22,642 bases of DNA from JBLIRR01 sp049472395 (GCA_049472395.1 JBLIRR010000066.1:1-22642); one strand, 5' to 3'; shown: positions 1-6,174, counted from the first letter of the stretch. Notes: generated by a model not told the origin, from the sequence alone. Translations and numbers: made by a program.

Positions 1-182
1 CCGAGGGTGGCTACTGGGCTATCTGCCCGGAGGTTCCCGGTGCCAACGGGCAAGGTGAGACGATCGAGGAATCCAAGGATAGTTTACGTCAGGCTATTGA
101 ATTGATTCTGGAAGATCGCAAGGCGGACATTCTCCGTGGACTGCCCGAAGACGCCATTCAGGATAAGGTACGGATTGGATGA
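1..182 (+). CDS. hicB: HicB-family antitoxin, 5' end outside the window
   Basis: The open frame enters the window from the left (first full codon at base 3) and reads EGGYWAICPEVPGANGQGET, followed by IEESKDSLRQAIELILEDRK and a short tail ending KVRIG. The pattern of Gly/Tyr/Trp, a 'CPEVPG' turn and a following helix is the usual HicB core, a partial RNase H-like fold. HicB binds and neutralises the HicA mRNA interferase and often represses its own operon. The protein stops soon after this core with no room for a C-terminal DNA-binding domain, so it belongs to the short HicB type. The stop codon overlaps the start of the next gene (ATGA, 179-182), which implies translational coupling. Family assignment is from recognised sequence pattern; the N-terminus is not visible. 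Confidence 0.85.
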   Translation, partial: EGGYWAICPEVPGANGQGETIEESKDSLRQAIELILEDRKADILRGLPEDAIQDKVRIG

Positions 183-358
183 AACGAAGAGACTTAGAAC
201 GCAAATTACGGATAGCAGGTTGTTACTTAAAGCGAGAAGGCAGTGCCCATGTGCTTTGGATCAATCCAAAGACCGGGGTTATAGAAGCGGTCCCACGGCA
301 TACTGAAATCAAAGAGCCCTTGGCAAAGAAAATCCTGAAGAATATGAATGCAGAATGA
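179..358 (+). CDS. hicA: HicA-family mRNA interferase toxin, 59 aa
   Basis: This 59-residue protein starts MKRRDLERKLRIAGCYLKRE and contains GSAHVLWINP, then VPRHTEIKEPLAKKILKNM. This is the HicA layout: an N-terminal helix, a G-S-x-H segment whose His (residue 24 here) is the catalytic residue in the family, a short hairpin and a C-terminal helix. HicA toxins have a double-stranded-RNA-binding-like fold and cleave mRNA. The length matches the family's usual 55-80 residues. The ATG overlaps the hicB stop codon by four bases, so the two form one operon in the order antitoxin-toxin. No promoter is visible because the operon begins outside the window. A hairpin-rich, attC-like segment follows at once. 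Confidence 0.88.
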   Translation: MKRRDLERKLRIAGCYLKREGSAHVLWINPKTGVIEAVPRHTEIKEPLAKKILKNMNAE

Positions 359-362
359 ACGT

Positions 363-426
363 CCGAACCAAGCGTTTAACTGGAGCGGCGGATTAAGTGT
401 TCGCCGCCAATTACCTATTCGTTCGG
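363..426. repeat. attC-like imperfect palindrome after hicA
   Basis: Outer arms CCGAAC (363-368) and GTTCGG (421-426) are perfect inverted repeats. Inside lies a second stem, GCGGCG (385-390) with CGCCGC (402-407). The segment begins a few bases after the hicA stop, includes 'GCGTTTAAC', and ends just before the ribosome binding site of the next gene. Nested stems with AAC/GTT at the ends resemble an integron attC site. The core does not fit RYYYAAC/GTTRRRY well, and an ordinary intergenic hairpin is possible. Confidence 0.35.
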
Positions 427-450
427 GTAAAAAACTGAAGGAGATGATCA

Positions 451-684
451 GTGAAATCTAAAGTAATATCTTTGAAATTTGTCTCAGAATCAAATGAAAC
501 GGTCGGATATTTGATGGTCGAGACAGAGAATGAAGAATTTGCAAAACAAATTGCCCGTCAGTGGGGCGAAAACAAATTGGACACATCGTTCACAAGAGTG
601 GAGTTACATCAAGGGATTTTAGATTCACCAGATCTTGACTCACACATTTTCAATGGAGTGCGGGTCTGGGAATTGCCCTTTTGA
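451..684 (+). CDS. hypothetical protein, 77 aa
   Basis: A small acidic protein of 77 residues that I do not recognise. It starts at GTG (451), preceded at the right distance by AAGGAG (438-443), so this start is well supported even though no ATG is available. The sequence begins MKSKVISLKFVSESNETVGY and ends RVWELPF. It has alternating hydrophobic segments compatible with a small alpha/beta fold, and no signal peptide or membrane segment. It lies between the attC-like hairpin after hicA and the next small gene, in the same orientation, as expected for a gene-cassette product. It could be an accessory TA or defence protein, but nothing in the sequence says so. Confidence 0.6.
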   Translation: MKSKVISLKFVSESNETVGYLMVETENEEFAKQIARQWGENKLDTSFTRVELHQGILDSPDLDSHIFNGVRVWELPF

Positions 685-729
685 TTTAAATATCAATATT
701 CTTTCCCTATTCTACCCACAGAAAAGAAG

Positions 730-1155
730 ATGAAACATATTACAGTCAATACCTACCGAAAGGATAAATACTACCCTCGCGTAGTGAGAGCGGTTGGAAA
801 AATCTTGGCCCGTACAGACGTTGTTGCCCCTTCAGAAATCCTTATCGAAATGGGCAATCTATCAAACAATAATTATAAAGCATGGCGCAAAGGTCGGGTT
901 CCTTATCTTGAACGAGTTTTTGAGGGCAATCTTTCTAAAGCTAGTCGAATTCTTCGCATTATCGGCTTGCATGCTCATGATCTTAATATGGTTCCGCGTC
1001 AGACTATATATCATCAGTGGGGAAAAGGGAAAAACAGAGTGCTGAGATTTTCTAAATCAGGGGAGCCAAATCTTGAAAGGGCTTATTCTTGCCATTATGT
1101 ATGGAATCAGTCTCAGGAAAAGAAACTGAAAGTTATTAATAAAGCAGAGCCCTAA
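730..1155 (+). CDS. uncharacterised conserved protein, 141 aa
   Basis: The protein is basic and starts MKHITVNTYRKDKYYPRVVR. It contains the segments GRVPYLERVFEGNLSKASRI, LRIIGLHAHDLN and WGKGKNRVLRFSKSGEPNLE. From memory this is a recurrent family of roughly 120-150 residues found beside mobile or cassette-borne genes and annotated as hypothetical. The conserved 'RVPYLE', 'NLSK' and 'LRFSKSG' blocks suggest a nucleic-acid-binding role, but this is unproven. There is no signal peptide or membrane segment. The ATG has only a weak purine stretch (AGAAAAGAAG) in front. A 41-bp palindromic attC-like site overlaps the last codons. A shorter open frame at 794-1045 is only its shadow. Confidence 0.7.
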   Translation: MKHITVNTYRKDKYYPRVVRAVGKILARTDVVAPSEILIEMGNLSNNNYKAWRKGRVPYLERVFEGNLSKASRILRIIGLHAHDLNMVPRQTIYHQWGKGKNRVLRFSKSGEPNLERAYSCHYVWNQSQEKKLKVINKAEP

Positions 1156-1191
1156 CAAGGCGGTTTCTGCCAGTGAGCTTCAGTTGTTAGG
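1151..1191. repeat. short attC-like site, arms CCTAACAA / TTGTTAGG
   Basis: A perfect 8-bp inverted repeat, CCTAACAA (1151-1158) and TTGTTAGG (1184-1191), encloses 25 bases that include GGCGGTTTCTGCCAGTGAG. The termini fit the attC R''/R' cores (CCCTAAC against RYYYAAC, GTTAGGA against GTTRRRY) with one mismatch each. It is shorter than normal attC sites. The inner part corresponds to only the 3' half of the related sites near 4401 and 6110, as if the 5' half had been deleted. Confidence 0.5.
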
Positions 1192-1283
1192 AAAATTTTA
1201 TGTAGTCATATAAAATATTTTAAAATATGTTATTATTTTGTATAATAATTTCATTATAGTAACGAAGAAGCTTTGCGACTAAG

Positions 1284-1895
1284 ATGTACCATTATAAAAA
1301 TATAAATGTCAAATTTATTTTAGGCATATCTTGTATTATTTTAGGCATATTTTGTATATTGTTAATCCTTAATGGTATCATTAGAGGCTACACATGGGAA
1401 AAAAATGGATATGAATTTATTTCTTCTTTGTATGAATACAGAGAGGAACGAGGTACATTTTACATCCAGATAAATCATCCACGTAATATTCACTCTGATG
1501 AAAAGAATGTTTATATATCAAAAATTTTCACACGGATTAATGGAGTTCTTAAAAAACGGATCTATATAGATCTAAATTCAATCACCTTGATTCTTAAAAA
1601 TACAAAAGGAGAAACTATTTCATTTTTCGAGCCGGATTCTTCTTTATCCTTATCTGAAGTTGAACCAGATGATGTCCAATATTATACTCAATTTTATAAA
1701 ATTGACAATCCGCCAAAAAAACTAATTGAATATATAGAATTTAATATATGCATAGATAATGAATGTAAAAAAGCTAAATGGGAATTTCCACTAAAATATA
1801 AGCTTTCTTTAAAATATTGGGAAGGTTTAAGAAGTATCTATTTGAGTATTAAGAAATACTTTAATAATATTTGTAAACCCTTAATCGGTATTTAA
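1284..1895 (+). CDS. membrane-anchored hypothetical protein, 203 aa
   Basis: I do not recognise this protein. Residues about 10-34 (ILGISCIILGIFCILLILNG) form one strong hydrophobic segment after a short basic start, so it is probably anchored in the inner membrane with the rest outside the cytoplasm. The remainder has alternating hydrophobic and polar residues typical of a beta-rich domain, with two cysteines near the C-terminal third (CIDNEC). The coding region is clearly more AT-rich than hicBA and than the genes to the right, which suggests a separate origin. The gene follows the attC-like site at 1151-1191 by about 90 bases and has no strong ribosome binding site. It is probably a cassette-borne gene of unknown function. 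Confidence 0.6.
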   Translation: MYHYKNINVKFILGISCIILGIFCILLILNGIIRGYTWEKNGYEFISSLYEYREERGTFYIQINHPRNIHSDEKNVYISKIFTRINGVLKKRIYIDLNSITLILKNTKGETISFFEPDSSLSLSEVEPDDVQYYTQFYKIDNPPKKLIEYIEFNICIDNECKKAKWEFPLKYKLSLKYWEGLRSIYLSIKKYFNNICKPLIGI

Positions 1896-2069
1896 TGTGG
1901 TTCTCAATGGTAAATACGAATTTTTATTAATATAAGTAATAAGTTTTATTAATTCTTGACTCTTGACACTTTAGGGTTACTGAAGAAAACTTATGATTAT
2001 AACAAAGGTAATCAATAAACTACTTACAACCTATAAGGATTGCTACGACTTGAAAAGTCGAGTCAATCC

Positions 2070-2146
2070 ATTGAACAACTCATTTCACATTGACCCTCAG
2101 GCCTGCGGCCTTCGGGCAAGTGAATTCGATACATTAGGCGTTAAGG
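2070..2146. repeat. attC-like palindrome before the PIN toxin
   Basis: The segment begins ATTGAAC (2070-2076) and ends GTTAAGG (2140-2146), giving AAC/GTT ends. It contains TCATTTCAC (2080-2088) facing GTGAATTCGA (2120-2129), which pair apart from one extra base and one mismatch. The terminal part is GC-rich (CAGGCCTGCGGCCTTCGG). The 3' end 'ATTAGGCGTTA' is a common form of attC ends. Length is within the attC range. A separate small hairpin with a GAA loop (CGACTTGAAAAGTCG, 2046-2060) lies just upstream. The 262-base gap from 1896 to 2157 holds nothing else that I can see. Confidence 0.45.
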
Positions 2147-2163
2147 TAATTAAATAGTATAAT

Positions 2164-2634
2164 ATATATATCAAAAAAGCTCGTATATACGTTGATACTT
2201 CAGTAATAGGTGGCTATTTTGATCCTGAGTTTGATAAATGGTCAAATGGATTAATTGAGGACTTTCGTAACCACCGTTATCGTTTAGTGCTCTCTGATGT
2301 AATAGCTGCTGAGATTACGCAAACCCCTGATCAGGTTCGTAACCTTCATGCAGAGCTTATTGAATTGGCAGAAATTTTACCTGTAACAGAAGAAGTTCTT
2401 GAGCTGCTATTTGTATATGAGTCTAGAAGTGTATTGAGTTCTCGATTTCGCAATGATATGCTTCATATTTCCTTAGCTACTATTGCAGAAGTTGATATTT
2501 TCGTGAGCTGGAACTTCAAACATATTGTCAGATTGGATAAAATCCAATTATTTAATGGAATCAATCTTGAGCTTGGGTATAAAACTTTAATAATCTATTC
2601 GCCCTTAGAGGTGACAACTTATGGAAGAGATTAA
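2164..2634 (+). CDS. PIN-domain toxin (VapC-like) with no canonical start codon
   Basis: The frame is open from 2158 and reads KKARIYVDTSVIGGYFDPEF, then about 130 residues including EITQTPDQV, RFRNDMLHISLATIAEVDIF and VSWNFKHIV. These are the landmarks of a PIN ribonuclease: the first Asp in YVDTSV, an acidic residue in the middle, and the ND-x-LHI-x-LA and VSWN blocks. PIN toxins cut RNA, often tRNA, and are held by a small antitoxin. No ATG, GTG or TTG occurs in frame before the catalytic Asp. The first canonical start is GTG 2287, which would remove the first acidic residue and give an inactive 115-residue fragment. I give ATA 2164 as the presumed ancestral start (ATATATATC). The 14-base overlap with the next gene supports a toxin-antitoxin operon. 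Confidence 0.7.
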   Translation: MYIKKARIYVDTSVIGGYFDPEFDKWSNGLIEDFRNHRYRLVLSDVIAAEITQTPDQVRNLHAELIELAEILPVTEEVLELLFVYESRSVLSSRFRNDMLHISLATIAEVDIFVSWNFKHIVRLDKIQLFNGINLELGYKTLIIYSPLEVTTYGRD

Positions 2635-2806
2635 AGAGATAAAAGCCATAGAAATGGTCCGCCGTATTCGAGATAAACAGGCACAAATTCTTAAGGGTAA
2701 AACTCATAATGAAATTATTGAATTTTTTAAGAAAGCTGGAGATACCGCTCGAAAAGAATCACGGTGGAGACTATCAGATAAATCTAAAGCAAAACAGTGC
2801 AGTTAA
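2621..2806 (+). CDS. small antitoxin-like partner of the PIN toxin, 61 aa
   Basis: A 61-residue, highly charged, mostly helical protein beginning MEEIKEIKAIEMVRRIRDKQ and ending in a basic tail. It starts inside the last codons of the PIN gene. The ATG is preceded by GAGGTG at a good distance, so the start is secure. PIN toxins of this subfamily are commonly followed by a 55-80 residue protein with the pattern 'MVRxIRDK' and a helical body, which I take to be the antitoxin; this rests on memory of similar pairs and on gene order. There is no recognisable ribbon-helix-helix or AbrB domain. About 60 bases separate its stop from the end of the convergent gspC-like gene. Confidence 0.65.
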   Translation: MEEIKEIKAIEMVRRIRDKQAQILKGKTHNEIIEFFKKAGDTARKESRWRLSDKSKAKQCS

Positions 2807-2866
2807 TAAACTTAAGAGTATTATAATTTAATTACTTGCTGTATGTATGGCTGGTAAAAATAGTGT

Positions 2867-3847
2867 TTAAAACTCACTCTGAAAAAAATATTCAGATACA
2901 GATTGCTGAGGAGCAAATGGAAAGGGCCTAAGTAAAGGCTGTCCAAGAGGTTGTACCAAAGGTTCTTGTCCCTCGATCAGCTGATTTCTGTTATTTGGCA
3001 TTATCTGCTGCCGTGGAATCCCGGATTCTAATATCTGCCCGGGAATGGATCTTTGAGGTATCACCACCTGAGGAATAAAATCGCCTTGGGAGTTATCCTG
3101 GGTAAAAGATGAAAGATGTAAGTCAAATTCTGGAGGGAAGCTCCTCTGGGAGAATTGTCTTGCTCCCCCATCTGGTTGTTGACCTCTTTCGTCCAATTCA
3201 CTAACTGTTGGAACTTCTCTCAAGAGAAGCTCTTTCGTCATTCCATTTTTTTCTAAGATTACCATATCATCTAAAATATCTATAATTTGATATTCAGAAA
3301 TTTTATCTCCTATATGATACGACTTTAGTTTATCCTGCTGAATCTGAAAACGGGCGATTCGTGGAGTTTCCCTTGCTCCAGTCTTGTTGTTTATTTTGGT
3401 ATGTGTCTTTACTTCTTCCCTACGATGACCTTGCATAAATGCATATTTTTTATTATTCCCAATAATAACAATTCCTGATAAAGTAGGTATAGGTAACCTT
3501 CGAAGGTTTTGCTGACTATAATTAAAAACTTGGGGCTCCTTAAAATCTTTTCCTCCTTTCCCTGTGTACGAAGAATTAAACCATTCTTCCCTTTCTGGCC
3601 GGAAAAGATCTTTATCAGCAATTAGAGCATATCTTGATTTAGAAGCAGGCGTAAAATCTGGGAGTTCGATTTCGTCAACCTCTATCTCTTTGCATCTAAC
3701 CAAAAATTGTTCAGTATAAGCATTCTGATCCTGTCCGAATTTTATTTGTGAAAGTAATGGTCCTACGATTTTGTAAAGACCAACTATTAGATATATTACC
3801 AAAAGCATTAAAAAAAAATTGATTATATAAGATAATTTTATAAACAT
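2867..3847 (-). CDS. gspC: GspC-like type II secretion inner-membrane subunit
   Basis: A bitopic protein of about 326 residues. A hydrophobic segment (residues about 7-26, YIINFFLMLLVIYLIVGL) is followed by a linker. At about 120-214 comes a domain reading LPIPTLSGIVIIGNNKKYAF, then KLKSYHIGDKISEYQIIDIL and DDMVILEKNGMTKELLLRE. This matches the HR domain of GspC/PulC, which links the inner-membrane platform to the outer-membrane secretin GspD. The C-terminal 100 residues are rich in Pro, Gln, Phe and Arg with no PDZ domain, as in short GspC relatives. TTG 3853 and ATG 3847 both fit the ribosome binding site AAGAGGA; I chose ATG. No other T2SS gene is nearby and the neighbours are convergent or mobile, so it stands alone. 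The HR-domain assignment is a pattern call. Confidence 0.6.
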   Translation of the reverse strand: MFIKLSYIINFFLMLLVIYLIVGLYKIVGPLLSQIKFGQDQNAYTEQFLVRCKEIEVDEIELPDFTPASKSRYALIADKDLFRPEREEWFNSSYTGKGGKDFKEPQVFNYSQQNLRRLPIPTLSGIVIIGNNKKYAFMQGHRREEVKTHTKINNKTGARETPRIARFQIQQDKLKSYHIGDKISEYQIIDILDDMVILEKNGMTKELLLREVPTVSELDERGQQPDGGARQFSQRSFPPEFDLHLSSFTQDNSQGDFIPQVVIPQRSIPGQILESGIPRQQIMPNNRNQLIEGQEPLVQPLGQPLLRPFPFAPQQSVSEYFFQSEF

Positions 3848-4005
3848 TCTCAAATATTCCTCTTGTAATTTGGGTTTTGTTGATTAGTTTTTAAGGTTTT
3901 AATGGGCAATATTTATACCAACTCTCTACAATGGTCATAATACTTTGTAATCAAAGGGCATTTTGTATTATCATTTTTTTATCTAAATAAATTTTTCGAC
4001 AATTA

Positions 4006-4108
4006 TGACGATCTCGTAAAAAGTCTAAAATTGTACTCTTTGTACATTATAACTCTTTGATTTTCTGTAATAGTATTTTGTAAAATTCCACTTTTTACGA
4101 GATCGTCA
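4006..4108. mobile_element. MITE-like element with 19-bp terminal inverted repeats
   Basis: TGACGATCTCGTAAAAAGT (4006-4024) is repeated in perfect inverted form as ACTTTTTACGAGATCGTCA (4090-4108), with 65 AT-rich bases between and no open frame. The size and perfect arms fit a non-autonomous miniature inverted-repeat element; related 'TTTTTACGAG' palindromes are, from memory, abundant in some environmental genomes. No clear target-site duplication is seen. The 3854-4005 stretch upstream of the gspC-like gene shows nothing beyond AT-rich sequence. Confidence 0.55.
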
Positions 4109-4172
4109 ATTGTGTCGGTTCAAGAAAAAAAAGTTATAGAAATTAACCATTTACTCTTATATTCAGCCTTTG

Positions 4173-4213
4173 GTATTATTCGACAAAAATGTTGTATTAT
4201 TCGACAAAAATGT
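4173..4213 (+). repeat. two tandem 20-bp direct repeats, period 21
   Basis: GTATTATTCGACAAAAATGT occurs at 4173-4192 and again at 4194-4213, identical and separated by one T. A period of 21 bp puts the copies on the same face of the helix, as in a pair of operator or iteron-like binding sites. No gene starts close by, so a role is not evident and slippage duplication is equally possible. Confidence 0.7.
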
Positions 4214-4308
4214 GCATGTCGTAAAAACAAATAGAGGCTCATTTAATCTTTCGGGAAATAGAATCTATGGAAAAGGTTTTCGATAATATTCTCTTAATGT
4301 TGCCCAAA

Positions 4309-4420
4309 ATCCAACTGACTGAAATCGCTGGCTGATTTTGCAAACATGTTTAATCATGCTACAATACATAAATTAGCATAGATAATTATTCATTTTTTGA
4401 GCGATTTCAGCAGGTTAGCT
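4309..4420. repeat. attC-like site next to the group II intron remnant
   Basis: ATCCAAC (4309-4315) matches the attC core RYYYAAC exactly and GTTAGCT (4414-4420) matches GTTRRRY with one mismatch. Between them CTGAAATCGCT (4319-4329) pairs perfectly with AGCGATTTCAG (4400-4410). The flanking TG/CA bases pair around an unpaired A, similar to attC extrahelical bases. The 112-bp length is in the attC range. A 22-codon open frame (4267-4335) runs into it and may be a cassette-gene remnant. Confidence 0.5.
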
Positions 4421-4435
4421 TAATCGATCCCCGCC

Positions 4436-4760
4436 AAGCGAAGCTCGGTGCTTCTTGTGAGGTGCAAGTCCTCACCAGGTAAGGCTTAACCAGCCACCTG
4501 TACCGAGTGTTGCAGGTATTAAGGAACCGTATTGGCAATGCGAGAGTCTAGCGGAGTACAGATAAGGAAGAACGAGATACTTGAAGCGTACACAGGGAAT
4601 ACTGTAGGCTGCAGGAGAGACGTACCTGTCCAAAGCAATTCAGCTTAAGTGGAGGGGGTCAGATCATCTCATAGTACTCTGAGACGGTAAGGCCGATTGC
4701 ATGGGGAAGGGGATGACGGCATTGCGTAGCCTGCAAAGGAAACATATAATGCAGAAATAG
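4436..4760 (+). ncRNA. 5' part of a group II intron ribozyme (degenerate)
   Basis: The run GTGAGGTGCAAGTCCTCACC forms a closed hairpin. It is followed by a 'TTAACCAGCCACCTG' type segment, 'GCAATGCGAGAGTCTAGC' and 'AGATACTTGAAGCGTAC'. This is the feel of domain I of bacterial group II introns that carry a reverse transcriptase. A reverse-transcriptase fragment follows at 5020. I cannot fix the 5' boundary (about 4420-4440), and no domain V/VI is visible downstream of the reverse-transcriptase fragment, so the intron is broken. The call rests on pattern memory, not on a covariance search. Confidence 0.5.
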
Positions 4761-4786
4761 GTAAAAAGTGTAAAAATATTGAATAA

Positions 4787-4990
4787 CGATCTATTGAACG
4801 TCGCACGTCCACACTTCCGCAATACTATAAGAAGTTTGGCTTTGAGAATGTTGCTGGCTTAATCCACGAGGGCGTTCCGCAAGAGGTATTCTTCGCTCTT
4901 TCATTTGACGGAAAATTTCCGCAGGGAGATGTCATTTTCCATGAAGGATTCAAGGCAAATGGCCAACAAATCGATGCTCGTGCCAAGGTA
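4787..4990 (+). pseudogene. C-terminal fragment of a GNAT acetyltransferase
   Basis: An open frame without a start codon reads LPQYYKKFGFENVAGLIHEG, then VPQEVFFALSFDGKFPQGDV and IFHEGFKANGQQ. 'YYKKFGFE' and 'P-x-x-x-FFALSFDG' are the last strands of the GNAT (GCN5-related) N-acetyltransferase fold, and 'FHEGFKA-x-GQQ' is a C-terminus I recall from this family. The acetyl-CoA-binding R/Q-x-x-G-x-G/A loop and everything before it are missing, so it cannot be active. The frame ends at 5011. It sits between the intron ribozyme part and the reverse-transcriptase fragment, where neither is expected, which marks a rearrangement. GNAT genes are frequent integron-cassette cargo. Confidence 0.65.
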
Positions 4991-5019
4991 AATTCAAATC
5001 TTTGGGATTAGGCGAGAGT

Positions 5020-5208
5020 TTATGCAATGCAGACATTCATGGTTGCTTCAATGGGATCGATCACAATTGGCTCATGGAGAATATTTCTATGGACCGTAAG
5101 ATCCTCAAGGAATGGCTGCGGTGTGGATTTGTGGTAAAGGGGCGATTGTTTCCTACACGAGCAGGGACACCTCAAGGTGGTATTGCTTCGCCGACATTGG
5201 CGCGAAGG
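5020..5208 (+). pseudogene. group II intron reverse transcriptase fragment
   Basis: The frame reads ADIHGCFNGIDHNWLMENIS, then KILKEWLRCGFVVKGRLFPT and RAGTPQGGIASPTLA. 'ADI-x-GCF' is the RT motif with the first catalytic Asp and 'GTPQGGIASPTLA' is the following conserved RT block of group II intron maturases (LtrA type). The upstream fingers, the YADD catalytic motif, the maturase and the endonuclease domains are all absent; homology stops at about 5208 and the frame ends at 5232. The protein is therefore dead. The open frames that continue in other phases to 5441 do not look like reverse transcriptase, and I see nothing recognisable in 5232-5437. Confidence 0.85.
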
Positions 5209-5437
5209 CATTCGGATACGAATCTCATGTAAAATTCGTGGACTCAGAGACTCAGCAAACCGAATATGCGCAATCGATAAGCAAGGTTATAGGAGATCGT
5301 CCGACGGTCCCGCGGGTGAGCTGTACGGATGTTGGTGCGAATGTTCACTGGGACCTGTATGAAACACCCACTCAAAGGCCAATCGGCGGGCTCAGGTTTT
5401 TGTGTAACCTTCTTGTTCCAAGAATTGAAAAAAGACA

Positions 5438-5902
5438 ATGAACTCGATTCATTTTAATCCTATAGGTAACTTAATTGCTGCGTTGTTTTTGTGTATGCTC
5501 CCGCTTATCATTATTATCATTGGGACATTGGCACGTAGGAAGGGAATTGGCAAAAATGGATGGTCATTTGCCAAACGATATTGGTATCTGCCAATAGTAG
5601 TCCCCCTTTTTCTTTATTACGCGATTATTTATAGATGGCTGTTCTATGACCAGTTTTACTGGATCAGTATAAAGAATAAAGGCACATGGCAATTAGAATA
5701 CTCTGTGCCCACTAGAATAAAGACTATTATGGCAGATGACATCTCATCTATTCAGGCGGTAACTGGGGATATATGGACCCACAAAATGGTGCGAATATTG
5801 ATTTCAACAAATGATGGTAAGGAGTATTTAAGTGCTCAAGTCTCAGAATCAGATAAAGACTATTACCTTAAGCTCTTAAAAAAGCATAAGAATATTCAAT
5901 AA
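5438..5902 (+). CDS. two-TM membrane protein, 154 aa, unknown function
   Basis: I do not recognise this protein. It has two strong hydrophobic segments, residues about 11-32 (LIAALFLCMLPLIIIIIGTL) and about 50-68 (WYLPIVVPLFLYYAIIYRWL), with a basic loop between (ARRKGIGKNG). A soluble C-terminal domain of about 80 residues follows, with beta strands and a helical end (YYLKLLKKHK). Two membrane spans with a C-terminal strand-rich domain ending in a helix would fit a PH-like membrane protein, which is only a guess. The ATG at 5438 has no clear ribosome binding site beyond AAAAAAGA. The gene is followed by an attC-like site at 6010-6143, so it is probably a cassette gene. Confidence 0.55.
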   Translation: MNSIHFNPIGNLIAALFLCMLPLIIIIIGTLARRKGIGKNGWSFAKRYWYLPIVVPLFLYYAIIYRWLFYDQFYWISIKNKGTWQLEYSVPTRIKTIMADDISSIQAVTGDIWTHKMVRILISTNDGKEYLSAQVSESDKDYYLKLLKKHKNIQ

Positions 5903-6009
5903 AAAGTTTATTAGGCTCATATGATGCTTGAAATTATAATACATTACAACTCATTGATATTCAATTAATATATTATCTAAAGAATATCCAAAAGGAAGCT
6001 ATGGGAGGG

Positions 6010-6143
6010 CTAACGAGTCACCGCACCTGGCTGAAATCGGATACTATTTTTATGCTATTCTTACTCTGGTTAGATAGCTTATTTATATAAGATAGCTTCT
6101 TGTTTTAAAGGCGATTTCTGCAAGTGAGTTCAACGTTCTAAGG
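6010..6143. repeat. attC-like site after the two-TM protein gene
   Basis: CTAACG near 6010 and CGTT (6134-6137) form the ends. Inside, GCTGAAATCG (6030-6039) faces CGATTTCTGC (6112-6121) with one mismatch, and TCAC faces GTGAG. The 3' half AAGGCGATTTCTGCAAGTGA matches the sites at 1157 and 4398. This makes it one of a family of related sites in the window rather than a chance palindrome. Confidence 0.5.
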
Positions 6144-6174
6144 AAAAAAATGATATAAAAGAGTCTATAAACGA

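Noticed and set aside
5112..5441. 109-residue plus-strand open frame after the reverse-transcriptase motif
   Set aside because: It overlaps the RT fragment in another phase, has no ribosome binding site and resembles no family; likely a chance frame through rearranged DNA.
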